7,423 nucleotides of DNA from Desulfuromonadales bacterium C00003068 (lineage in GTDB: Bacteria > Desulfobacterota > Desulfuromonadia > Desulfuromonadales > Desulfuromonadaceae): positions 2,524 to 9,946 of the forward strand of contig MAXR01000110.1 of assembly GCA_001751155.1 (NCBI GenBank), given 5' to 3'. The notes beneath the pieces were generated by a model. It worked only from the letters and a program-made list of their open reading frames with translations, searched no databases and was not told the origin of the DNA. Shown piece after piece: positions 1-7,273 of the stretch. The position numbers and the translations under genes were made by a program. Each line of letters starts with the position of its first letter. Position 1 is the first letter of the stretch.

Positions 1-675
1 TTTGAGAGGGTGAATAGAGATGATCCGCGGATGGAGGAACTGTTCCGTTTACGTTATCAAGTCTATTGCACAGAGTGTGGTTTTGAGTCGGATGAAGATC
101 ATCCTAATGGTCTTGAGTTTGACGAATATGATCAGTATGCCAGACATTTTTGCGCAGTAGTTGTGGAAACAGGCCAGATTATTGGCACTGTTCGTATTGT
201 TTTAAATTCTCCTTTAGGTCTACCAATTGATAAACATTGTGTCATTGATTCTGAAAAACTTTTTACTGGTGATCCTAAAAAGATTGGTGAGGTTTCTCGT
301 TTGGCAATCAGTAAAGATTTTAGACGGCGTGAAATCGATAGGGCTATCTACGCCCAACGTGATGTGGATCGAGTTGATAGTAGGCATTTGCATAAAGAAC
401 GGCGCGCATTTGAGGGTCTCATTGTGGCTGGCCTTTACCAGTGTGTTTATCACGAAAGCGTTGCGTTGGGGTTAACCCATTGGTATGCCGTCATGGCCAA
501 GGGGCTCTGTGGACTGTTGAGGCGGTGGGGAATTTCTTGGGTAAAAGTTGGTGAACAGGTTGAATATCATGGATTGCGTGGCCCCTATATGGCGGTTATT
601 GTTGAAATCGAGGAACAGGTGGCCAGACTTAATCCTCTTCTGTTGAAAAAACCTCTGGGGTGGATAGAAAGCTGA
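1..675 (+). CDS. PEP-CTERM/exosortase system-associated acyltransferase, 5'-truncated by window edge
   Basis: Predicted cytoplasmic acyltransferase of the family found only in genomes with PEP-CTERM/exosortase systems (TIGR03694-like); substrate and product are unknown. The frame is open from base 1 (224 residues visible). A GTG at 10 could start it, but the codons before it continue a plausible family N-terminus and no ribosome site is visible, so the true start is probably just upstream of the window. Numbering from the edge, landmarks are LRYQVYC (17-23), DEYD (41-44), GTVRI (62-66), EVSRLAIS (97-104), LTHWYAVM (158-165) and YHGLRGPY (189-196). The order Arg, paired Asp, Arg, then Glu-x-Ser-Arg resembles LuxI-type acyl-homoserine-lactone synthases within the GNAT fold; that comparison is inference. 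There is no signal peptide or membrane segment. It lies 51 nt upstream of prsT. Family call is strong, reaction unknown. Confidence 0.9.
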   Translation, partial: FERVNRDDPRMEELFRLRYQVYCTECGFESDEDHPNGLEFDEYDQYARHFCAVVVETGQIIGTVRIVLNSPLGLPIDKHCVIDSEKLFTGDPKKIGEVSRLAISKDFRRREIDRAIYAQRDVDRVDSRHLHKERRAFEGLIVAGLYQCVYHESVALGLTHWYAVMAKGLCGLLRRWGISWVKVGEQVEYHGLRGPYMAVIVEIEEQVARLNPLLLKKPLGWIES

Positions 676-717
676 TTTTGAACGCCAATCTCATAATTTA
701 TTTGAGTTAAATTGAAC

Positions 718-723
718 GGAGAG
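718..723 (+). promoter_or_regulatory. Ribosome binding site that sets the prsT start
   Basis: The purine run GGAGAG lies just before the ATG at 727; the GGAG core is 5 nt from it. This favours 727 over the in-frame TTG at 712, which has no Shine-Dalgarno sequence, and over the ATG at 736, which is too far away. A start at 727 also gives a compact lipoprotein signal peptide. Confidence 0.7.
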
Positions 724-726
724 TTT

Positions 727-3381
727 ATGGATTTTATGACAAATACACTCAAATTAGTAATGGTTTTACTGCTCCTTGTTGGCTGTCAGGAACAAAGCAA
801 AGAAGTTCTGGTTCAAGACGGCATGGAGATGGTGACACAAGGCAACCCGTTGGGAGCCATCGTCCTGTTTAGTAGTGCTCTGGATAAAGATGCTAATTAT
901 ATCACAGCTCGTCATCAACTTGGGTTGGCTTATCACAAGAGCGGTAAGCTCGAAAAGGCTGAAAGGGAATTTCAAAAAGTTCGCTTGCAAAGCCCTGACA
1001 ATGGCGTGGTTTTGTTAGATATCGCTTCTCTGTATTTAGATATGCGTAAAATTGATGACGCTGAAGTAGAGATTCGACAGTTCTTAAAAAAACATTCTAA
1101 AAATACTCGATCTCAAGAGTATCTTGGCCGAATACTCAATGTACGCGGTGATTTAAATGGTGCTGAACTTCTCTTCGATGAAGCAATTGAGCTTGACGAA
1201 AAAAATATTGATGCTCGATTAGCTTTGGCACAGTTTCATATGAAACAGGGTAGAAGTAGCGATGCCCGTGTCCTATTGATCAAGGCGGCAGAAGATTTTC
1301 CTAAGATAAAAGATTCATATTATATGTTAGCAGCTCTTGAGATGCATGCAGGGCACAATCTCGAAGCTTTAAGGGCATATCGGCAAGTGGTTATTATTGA
1401 TGCAAGTGATGTCGGTGCGTTGTATATGGCCAGTATTCTGGCTCTTAATATTGGAAATAGCGTAGATGCCCAGCAGGGCGTTGATGATATGTCTAAGCGC
1501 TTTCCAGGCCATCCATTAACATCTCGACTTATGGGGATGGTTGCCTATACAGATGGCGATTTTGAAAATGCCACAGTTAAATTACGACTCTCTTTAAGAG
1601 AGATACCTGATCTGATCAGTTACTACTTTCTTGGTTTGGCCGAGTATAAATTGGGTCATTTTGAATTGGCTTTAAATCAGTTTAGAAATGCTCTCGATAT
1701 CCATTCTGGTCATCATCAATCTCGTCTGATGATTGGTTTGACCTTCCTTCGACAAAAGCGTTTAGACGATTGTATCAGGCAGATCACTCAGGTTTTGGAA
1801 CAGAATGATAAGATTGCTATGGCGCATAACGTGGTTGGTAGTGCTTATCTTGCTAAGGGTGAGTTTGACAAAGCCATGAGTCACATTGACCGTGCAATCG
1901 AGCTTGATCCGGGGCTTGCTGATGCACATATGAAAAAAGGGTTGTTTAATCTATCTAATGGGAATAATGCGGACGCGGAAATCGAATTGGAAATGGCTGT
2001 GGAAGCGGCACCAGATTCGTTAAATAATCGCTTATTGCTTGCTTCACTTAACTTACGCCAACAGAATTATCGCAATGCTATTGAAATACTGCAACAAGGG
2101 TTAGACGGCAGTGAACAGGATGCACTGTTATACAATTATATGGCGGCCGCATATCTGGCCCAGAAACAGGTAAATGAAGGAATTGACGCGCTGAATAAAG
2201 CGAAACAGATTAAACCGAACTACCTGACTCCTTACTTTAACTTGGTCAACTATTATTTATCAAACCAGCAGCGAGATAAGGCGATCGAAGAATATCGTAA
2301 TGTTCTCAAAATTTCCCCAGAAAATGTCAAAGCATTAATTTCCCTCGCCGTATTGCAAGAGATTGACGGAGATACTCCAGCGGCTAAGGCTGGTTATGAG
2401 GCGGCTCGTAATACAACTGCCCCTGAAGGGTTTTTGGCTTTAGCTGCTTATTTGTCGCGCTGCAACCAGCCTGATGAGGCAGCTAGAGTTGTCAAGGCTG
2501 CTTATCAAGCACATCCTAAACATCCTGCTATCCTTGAAACGCATGGTAAGTTTTTGTTTAAAGGACACGATTACGCCCATGCGGTAAAAATATTTAAAGC
2601 TTTGGATAGCGCTAGACCAGGTTCGGGGGCATCGTTATTGGCCGAAACGTGGCTTGCTAGCGGTGACCGAGATAATGCCGTGGCTGTGTCTCAAAAGCTG
2701 ATTGATGAGCGGCCAGAGGCAATTGACGGTTATATGTTGAAAGCGGCAATTTATCAGCGCTTAGGAGAAGTTGAATCTGCAGAGGCTGCGTTAAAACAAG
2801 GTATCAGTTCTGTCAAGGATGCCCCGATACTCTCTTTGGAGCTTGGTCGACTTTACACTCGAAGTCAGAACACCTCTCAGGCGTTGGAAACCTTCTCCGC
2901 TCTTCGTAATGACTACCCCGAATTTGTCCCAGGTATCTTTGCTCTCGGTGCCTATTATGATCATCAAGGGGATAAACGCAAGGCTGTCGATCTTTATCGT
3001 GAATCATTGGCTAAAGCAGAGAACTACACAGCTGCATTGAATAATTTGGCTTATCTTTATGCTGATAATTATGGCTCACCTGAAGAGGGACTCTTGTTGG
3101 CAATTAAGGCTTTTCGCAACGAACCTGGAAACCCAGGAATTCTCGATACTCTCGGATTGGCACTGTTGAAGAATCAACGCTATGAAGAGGCCGTCAATGT
3201 CTTAAATAAGGCTGTAGTAATGTTGCCAAAGGTTGCTATGATCCATCTTCACCATGGGCAGGCGCTATTAGGTGCGGGGCAAACTGATGAGGCGTGTGAT
3301 GCCCTGCAACAGGCTGCCGATTTAGGTTTTGGGCCAGAAGTTGATCAAGCACAGCAACTTCTTAAGGATATACAACGCTAG
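727..3381 (+). CDS. prsT: XrtA/PEP-CTERM system TPR-repeat lipoprotein PrsT
   Basis: Large TPR lipoprotein of exosortase/EPS loci (TIGR02917-like), 884 residues against roughly 900 in the family. The start at 727 gives a signal peptide with a hydrophobic stretch at about 10-18 and lipobox L-V-G-C with Cys20. Gln at +2 is not an inner-membrane retention signal, so outer-membrane anchoring facing the periplasm is expected. The rest is about 25 consecutive 34-residue TPR-like units with the usual small and aromatic positions, for example the unit starting AMAHNVVGSAYLAKGEFDKA, and a short C-terminal tail. There is no catalytic domain. TPR lipoproteins such as AlgK scaffold polysaccharide secretion, so a similar role is inferred. 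It sits between the acyltransferase and the initiating sugar transferase, 20 nt before the latter. No frameshift or internal stop is seen. Confidence 0.92.
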   Translation: MDFMTNTLKLVMVLLLLVGCQEQSKEVLVQDGMEMVTQGNPLGAIVLFSSALDKDANYITARHQLGLAYHKSGKLEKAEREFQKVRLQSPDNGVVLLDIASLYLDMRKIDDAEVEIRQFLKKHSKNTRSQEYLGRILNVRGDLNGAELLFDEAIELDEKNIDARLALAQFHMKQGRSSDARVLLIKAAEDFPKIKDSYYMLAALEMHAGHNLEALRAYRQVVIIDASDVGALYMASILALNIGNSVDAQQGVDDMSKRFPGHPLTSRLMGMVAYTDGDFENATVKLRLSLREIPDLISYYFLGLAEYKLGHFELALNQFRNALDIHSGHHQSRLMIGLTFLRQKRLDDCIRQITQVLEQNDKIAMAHNVVGSAYLAKGEFDKAMSHIDRAIELDPGLADAHMKKGLFNLSNGNNADAEIELEMAVEAAPDSLNNRLLLASLNLRQQNYRNAIEILQQGLDGSEQDALLYNYMAAAYLAQKQVNEGIDALNKAKQIKPNYLTPYFNLVNYYLSNQQRDKAIEEYRNVLKISPENVKALISLAVLQEIDGDTPAAKAGYEAARNTTAPEGFLALAAYLSRCNQPDEAARVVKAAYQAHPKHPAILETHGKFLFKGHDYAHAVKIFKALDSARPGSGASLLAETWLASGDRDNAVAVSQKLIDERPEAIDGYMLKAAIYQRLGEVESAEAALKQGISSVKDAPILSLELGRLYTRSQNTSQALETFSALRNDYPEFVPGIFALGAYYDHQGDKRKAVDLYRESLAKAENYTAALNNLAYLYADNYGSPEEGLLLAIKAFRNEPGNPGILDTLGLALLKNQRYEEAVNVLNKAVVMLPKVAMIHLHHGQALLGAGQTDEACDALQQAADLGFGPEVDQAQQLLKDIQR

Positions 3382-3401
3382 ATTAACGGACGGATGATGC
3401 G

Positions 3402-4763
3402 ATGCGGAAAATGACTTCATTTATTATCCTCGTTGACCTAGCACTCGCTGCTCTTGCGTTGGTGCTCGGCAATGTGATGCGTTTCGATGGTGTTTGTACT
3501 GTTGAAACCATCGCAGGTTCTGTCGGAATGCGTTTGATGGTCTTTATGTTACTGGCCGTGTTTTCTTCGTATTTTTGTGAGATGTACCGCTGGGATGAAA
3601 CTAACGATAAGTTCGACTTGGCAGCCCGTACTGCTGTTGCCATCATGTTGGCTTTTTTCATGCTCTCTGCTTCTTACTATCTTTTACCGATGGCAATGAT
3701 CGGGCGCGGGGTTCTGTCCTCGTCATTGTTAATTTTTGGTGCGCTACAGTTTATTGCTCACCTCGGTTTTATGTCATTGATGAGATTGCCAGCCTTTGCA
3801 ATACGAATTCTTATTCTTGGAGCTGGTCCATTGGCCGAGTCGGTCGAGAAGTTTTTATCTGAAAATAAAGGTCCCTATGTTCTTGCCGGATTTATCCGTC
3901 CCGAGAACGGTCTATGCACGGTTTCAGAGGATAAGATTATTGGCGGTGATGATGAGCTTGGTCCATTGATCAAACGTGAAGGGGTTAGTCGCCTAGTGGT
4001 GGCGGTAACAGAACGTCGGGGAGTGTTACCGGTTCAAAATCTGTTGCGCTGCAAGTTGAACGGGGTTGATATTATCGATGCCGCAAGTTTTTGTGAGGAT
4101 ACCACTCGTAAATTGCTTGTTGAAAATATAAAGCCAAGTTGGTTTATCTATTCGGATGGCTTCCGCATCACCCCGTTTTTACATTTCATCAAACGGATTC
4201 TAGATATTGTCCTTTCCATCTTTGGTATGGTTCTGCTTTTGCCTGTCTGGCCTATTGTTGCATTTCTCGTTCGGTACGACTCGCCAGGGCCCATCTTTTT
4301 CCGTCAAATTCGTGTTGGTGAACGTGAAGTTCCATTTACGATCTATAAGTTTCGTACCATGCGTCAGGATGCTGAAAAAGAAACTGGTGCCGTGTGGGCG
4401 ACTGAAAATGACGTGCGGATCACTAAGGTAGGCAAGTTTTTGCGTAAAACCAGATTGGATGAGTTCCCTCAGCTATACAATGTACTGAAAGGGGAGATGA
4501 GTCTGGTCGGTCCTCGCCCAGAACGACCAGAATTCGTTGAGCAACTCAACGAGAAAATTCCTTATTACCCGACACGTCATTTCATGAAACCCGGAGTCAC
4601 AGGATGGGCGCAGATTTGTTATCCCTATGGTGCTTCAGATGAAGATGCGCTGGAAAAATTACGTTATGACCTTTATTACATTAAAAATTACACTGTTCTC
4701 TTTGATTTTCTCATCATTCTAGAGACGATCAAGGTCGTACTTTTTGGTCGCGGAGGTAGATAA
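3402..4763 (+). CDS. XrtA/PEP-CTERM system sugar transferase (polyprenyl-phosphate glycosyl-1-phosphate transferase)
   Basis: Inner-membrane enzyme predicted to transfer a sugar 1-phosphate from a nucleotide sugar to undecaprenyl phosphate, the first step of EPS repeat-unit assembly (TIGR03013/TIGR03025-like, 453 residues, full length). It has four hydrophobic N-terminal segments (about 7-24, 43-58, 76-95, 103-124). A Rossmann-like domain follows with GAGPLA at 140-145. The bacterial sugar transferase domain (about 264-453) opens with KRILDI and a membrane-inserting hydrophobic stretch (about 267-290). It then carries KFRTM (316-320), the presumed catalytic Asp353-Glu354 in TRLDEFPQLYNVLKG, SLVGPRP (367-373), GWAQ (401-404), YPYGAS (407-412) and YDLYYIKNY (422-430); the last two are typical of the XrtA-linked subgroup. 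ATG 3402 is the first start after an in-frame TAA at 3384, behind a weak GGA-type ribosome site. The sugar cannot be told from sequence. Confidence 0.93.
   Translation: MRKMTSFIILVDLALAALALVLGNVMRFDGVCTVETIAGSVGMRLMVFMLLAVFSSYFCEMYRWDETNDKFDLAARTAVAIMLAFFMLSASYYLLPMAMIGRGVLSSSLLIFGALQFIAHLGFMSLMRLPAFAIRILILGAGPLAESVEKFLSENKGPYVLAGFIRPENGLCTVSEDKIIGGDDELGPLIKREGVSRLVVAVTERRGVLPVQNLLRCKLNGVDIIDAASFCEDTTRKLLVENIKPSWFIYSDGFRITPFLHFIKRILDIVLSIFGMVLLLPVWPIVAFLVRYDSPGPIFFRQIRVGEREVPFTIYKFRTMRQDAEKETGAVWATENDVRITKVGKFLRKTRLDEFPQLYNVLKGEMSLVGPRPERPEFVEQLNEKIPYYPTRHFMKPGVTGWAQICYPYGASDEDALEKLRYDLYYIKNYTVLFDFLIILETIKVVLFGRGGR
4752..4756 (+). promoter_or_regulatory. Ribosome binding site for the export-protein gene, inside the preceding gene
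   Basis: A perfect GGAGG core overlaps the last codons of the sugar transferase gene, 7 nt before ATG 4764. The upstream stop TAA (4761-4763) directly abuts that ATG. This arrangement suggests coupled translation of the two genes and supports 4764 over the in-frame ATG at 4773. Confidence 0.8.
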
Positions 4764-5591
4764 ATGAAACGAATGCTCTTCTGTCTGTGTGTTCTCGGGC
4801 TGTTTTTTGCCAGTGTTGCTTGGAGTACCGATTATATCATCGGTGACGGTGATAGTTTGAGCGTCGCCGTATGGGGTGTCCCTGAACTGAGTGTTAGCAT
4901 CATTGTCCGCCCCGATGGGAAAATTACGCTACCAGCTGCCGGAGATGTCGTGGCTACTGGTTTTACCCCGTCACAACTGGGACAAGAATTGACCCGTATC
5001 CTTGGAGATTACGTTAAGGCCCCCATTGTGACCGTTACGGTGGTGGGGATAACGAATAATCGTATCTATATCTCGGGGAGTGGGGTGCCGTCACAAGTTG
5101 TTCTTTTAACAGGTCGTACCACCCTTTTTAAACTTATGTGTGGGGTCGAAGGCATTGTCAATGCTGACTTGCAACGAGCCTCGGTCGTGCGTAACGGTGA
5201 AAAGTTGAATGTCGATGTCTATGATCTTTTCATTGACGGCAACATTAAGGCAGACATTGATCTGATGCCCGACGACATCCTGTTTTTCCCGAGTAACGAG
5301 CTGAATAAAGTGTATGTCGTCGGTGCAGTGAATACCCCTCGGGCGATTATGTTTCGCGATGGCTTGCGGATCCTCGATGTCATTCTTGAATCGGGAGGTT
5401 TTACCAAATTTGCCAAAGCTAGTGCTGTCTCGATTCTGCGTAAAAAATTTGATGAACAGGGTAATGAGCTCAGTGATGACCGGGTGCGTATTAAACTTAA
5501 TTTGGATGACCTGATGAATGATGGAGAGTTGGAACACAACATTTCTCTTCAGCGTGGGGATTATGTTCTGGTCAAAGAAGGGATGTTTTAA
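4764..5591 (+). CDS. XrtA-system exopolysaccharide export (OPX, Wza-like) protein
   Basis: Exported protein predicted to form the periplasmic/outer-membrane part of the EPS export path (TIGR03027-like; 275 residues, shorter than Wza at about 380). A Sec signal peptide covers residues 1-21 (basic MKR, hydrophobic core, likely cleavage after Ala19 or Ser21). The polysaccharide export domain (about 24-97) shows YIIGDGDSLSVAVWG and VRPDGKITLP. Two SLBB domains follow, at about 100-175 (starting IYISGSG) and 182-265 (starting VYVVGAVNTPRA, with LESGG at 208-212). The only Cys residues near the N-terminus (7 and 9) lie inside the signal core and do not fit a lipobox, so lipidation is not expected. 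No C-terminal amphipathic helix like that of Wza is evident. The gene abuts the sugar transferase gene and precedes the chain-length gene by 63 nt. Confidence 0.92.
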   Translation: MKRMLFCLCVLGLFFASVAWSTDYIIGDGDSLSVAVWGVPELSVSIIVRPDGKITLPAAGDVVATGFTPSQLGQELTRILGDYVKAPIVTVTVVGITNNRIYISGSGVPSQVVLLTGRTTLFKLMCGVEGIVNADLQRASVVRNGEKLNVDVYDLFIDGNIKADIDLMPDDILFFPSNELNKVYVVGAVNTPRAIMFRDGLRILDVILESGGFTKFAKASAVSILRKKFDEQGNELSDDRVRIKLNLDDLMNDGELEHNISLQRGDYVLVKEGMF

Positions 5592-5645
5592 GTGTGATTT
5601 TAATGGCTGAAGGTTCTGCGGTGAATTTTAACATCTATATAAGAC

Positions 5646-5650
5646 AGGTG
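5646..5650 (+). promoter_or_regulatory. Ribosome binding site for the chain-length determinant gene
   Basis: AGGTG lies 4 nt before ATG 5655. An in-frame TAA at 5640-5642 rules out any start further upstream, so this site and ATG 5655 define the N-terminus. Confidence 0.65.
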
Positions 5651-5654
5651 TTCA

Positions 5655-7259
5655 ATGGACTCTCCAACGATTCAGATAAAAAAATATCTTCATCTACTGT
5701 ATTGCCGGCGCTATATCTTTGTGATTGTTGCGACGACAACGGCATTGTTGATTGTTTTCGGAAGTTTTTTTTCCGTCAAACAATATGAGGCAGAAAGCAC
5801 AGTTTTTATCGAAGCAAATGTGGTGAATCGGCTGATGAAAGGGCTGACGGTGTCACCGTCGATGGATGATCGAATTCGAGTCCTACGCTATCATATGCTC
5901 AGCAGAGATATTATCTCGCGAGTTTTGAAAAAGTTGGATAAGGATGTCATGGCCGGTACCGCCGAGGCCTTTGAATATTTGGTTCGCTATTGTCGAGAAA
6001 CCACAGTCATCAATATCAAAGGGAAAGATCTTTTCTTCGTTTCATTTACGAATTCAGACCCTGAATTTGCAAAAAATTATATTAATACCTTGGTGACAAC
6101 ATACGTTGAAGAAAACATATCCGCTAAACGTGAAGAATCTTTTGGTGCAGGAAACTTTCTTGCTGAACAGGTCGATTTTTATAAGAAAAAGTTAGATAAG
6201 CTTGAAAGTGAAATTAACAATTACCGGAGAAAAACAGGAATATTTTCTACCGTAACCGAGGAATCAATTTTTGCTGAGATCAAAGACAGTAATCTAAAAA
6301 TAAAAGACTTACAACTTAATATAAATGAGTTATTAGCCAAAATTAGTGCCATGAAGGAGCAGTTGATGGCGATGGAATCCATGGAGGCTTCAAATGGCAG
6401 TTCATTTGATGACTTGATGGGGGGATCGAACGACGAGATGCGGATCGATGCTTTAATGGATCATCTACAGGATATGTTGCTTGTCTATAACGATCAATAT
6501 CCCGGCGTAATCAAGGTTAAGGAGCAGATAGCTGAGCTTGAAAAACGTCAACTGTTAGCGCCAGATGAAATCTTCGTTGATTCAGATAGGGCCTATAATC
6601 CACTCGAAAATCCAATATTTGTCGATTTGAAAATGCGCTTGAATACCACTCAGTCTGACCTTAAGGCTTTACAGGCTCAGGAAAGTGAATTGCTAGAACA
6701 GATTAATCGTAATAGGCAGATTTTGCAAAACTTTCCTCAGGATAAAAAAATTCTGGCTGATATGGAACGGGACCGCAATATGAATCGAAACGTGTATGAA
6801 ACGTTGATTGCACGTGTTGGAATTGCTGAGGTGTCAAAACAGATGGAAGTGGCAGATAAAGCGACAACCTTTCGGATTCTCGATCCAGCGATTTTGCCAA
6901 CTTTTCCGGTGGGAACTAAACGTTTAATGAAGATGATTTTGGGGCTTTTTGTCGGCCTTGGTGCAGGGGTTGGTGCTGTGGTTCTTCGGGATAAGTTGGA
7001 TGATACCGTCAAAGATGCCGATGCCATCCGCGCCCTCGGAATAACGGTATTGGCTGAAATCCCTCTTATGTATAACGACGAAGAAAGCAAGCGAGAGAAA
7101 AAGAAGGATCGCCTCGTTTATTCCTATGCTGGAATCTGTCTCGCTTTCATCGTCGTTATGATTGGTCACGATCTGCTTGGCATGACGGTGTTGGATAGTT
7201 TGATCGCCAATGCTCAGATCGATACGCTAGTTTCTGACCTTGTAAAGCGTCTACATTAG
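5655..7259 (+). CDS. XrtA-system polysaccharide chain length determinant protein (Wzz/GNVR family)
   Basis: Inner-membrane polysaccharide co-polymerase that sets EPS chain length and links polymerisation to export (TIGR03007-like, 534 residues). It has a short cytoplasmic N-terminus (1-18), TM1 at about 19-41 and the Wzz domain to about residue 95. A long periplasmic region is rich in coiled coil (about 168-240 and 325-360). The conserved Pro-containing segment DPAILPTFPVG (410-420) leads into TM2 (about 424-445). A charged cytoplasmic stretch (446-487) with EIP at 468-470 follows, then a third hydrophobic segment (about 488-509) and a 25-residue tail. There is no Walker motif, so the kinase is separate, consistent with the kinase-like gene that begins 14 nt downstream. 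ATG 5655 is the only start after the in-frame TAA at 5640. Family assignment is firm; the third membrane segment is predicted by eye. Confidence 0.93.
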   Translation: MDSPTIQIKKYLHLLYCRRYIFVIVATTTALLIVFGSFFSVKQYEAESTVFIEANVVNRLMKGLTVSPSMDDRIRVLRYHMLSRDIISRVLKKLDKDVMAGTAEAFEYLVRYCRETTVINIKGKDLFFVSFTNSDPEFAKNYINTLVTTYVEENISAKREESFGAGNFLAEQVDFYKKKLDKLESEINNYRRKTGIFSTVTEESIFAEIKDSNLKIKDLQLNINELLAKISAMKEQLMAMESMEASNGSSFDDLMGGSNDEMRIDALMDHLQDMLLVYNDQYPGVIKVKEQIAELEKRQLLAPDEIFVDSDRAYNPLENPIFVDLKMRLNTTQSDLKALQAQESELLEQINRNRQILQNFPQDKKILADMERDRNMNRNVYETLIARVGIAEVSKQMEVADKATTFRILDPAILPTFPVGTKRLMKMILGLFVGLGAGVGAVVLRDKLDDTVKDADAIRALGITVLAEIPLMYNDEESKREKKKDRLVYSYAGICLAFIVVMIGHDLLGMTVLDSLIANAQIDTLVSDLVKRLH

Positions 7260-7260
7260 A

Positions 7261-7266
7261 AGGGGG
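7261..7266 (+). promoter_or_regulatory. Ribosome binding site for the tyrosine kinase gene
   Basis: The AGGGGG run lies 7 nt before ATG 7274, within the 14-nt gap after the chain-length gene. It supports this start even though only 50 codons of the gene are visible. Confidence 0.7.
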
Positions 7267-7273
7267 TTGAAAT

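Noticed and set aside
676..726. Possible promoter before prsT (TTGAAC at 678-683), with TTGAACG repeated at 712-718
   Set aside because: No credible -10 box lies at 16-18 nt from the TTGAAC, and a single 7-base repeat is expected by chance in AT-rich spacer. No hairpin terminator is seen either, so read-through from the acyltransferase gene is the simpler view.
712..726. TTG at 712 as an alternative start for prsT
   Set aside because: No Shine-Dalgarno upstream of it, and GGAGAG (718-723) would fall inside the coding region where it instead serves ATG 727.
727..3381. TPR region examined as a DNA-level tandem repeat array
   Set aside because: The 34-residue periodicity is protein-level only; the units are too divergent at the nucleotide level to be recent duplications.
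5106..5542. Long open frames on the minus strand opposite the OPX gene
   Set aside because: The + strand product has full export and SLBB domains; the minus-strand translations show no family features or ribosome sites and are by-products of codon use.
5592..5654. 63-nt gap with a TATATAA string (5636-5642), considered as a promoter for the chain-length gene
   Set aside because: No matching -35 element at the right distance, and the implied transcript would start at or inside the ribosome binding site.
5603..5788. Small open frame from ATG 5603 overlapping the start of the chain-length gene in another frame
   Set aside because: No ribosome site, most of its length is out-of-frame reading of a well-supported gene, and its product has no recognisable features. 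There is no sign that it represents a frameshifted N-terminus, because the family N-terminus starts correctly at 5655.
6737..7090. Minus-strand open frame opposite the 3' half of the chain-length gene
   Set aside because: It lies wholly opposite conserved sequence including the Pro-rich motif and TM2, and its Ser/Arg-rich product looks like an antisense artefact.
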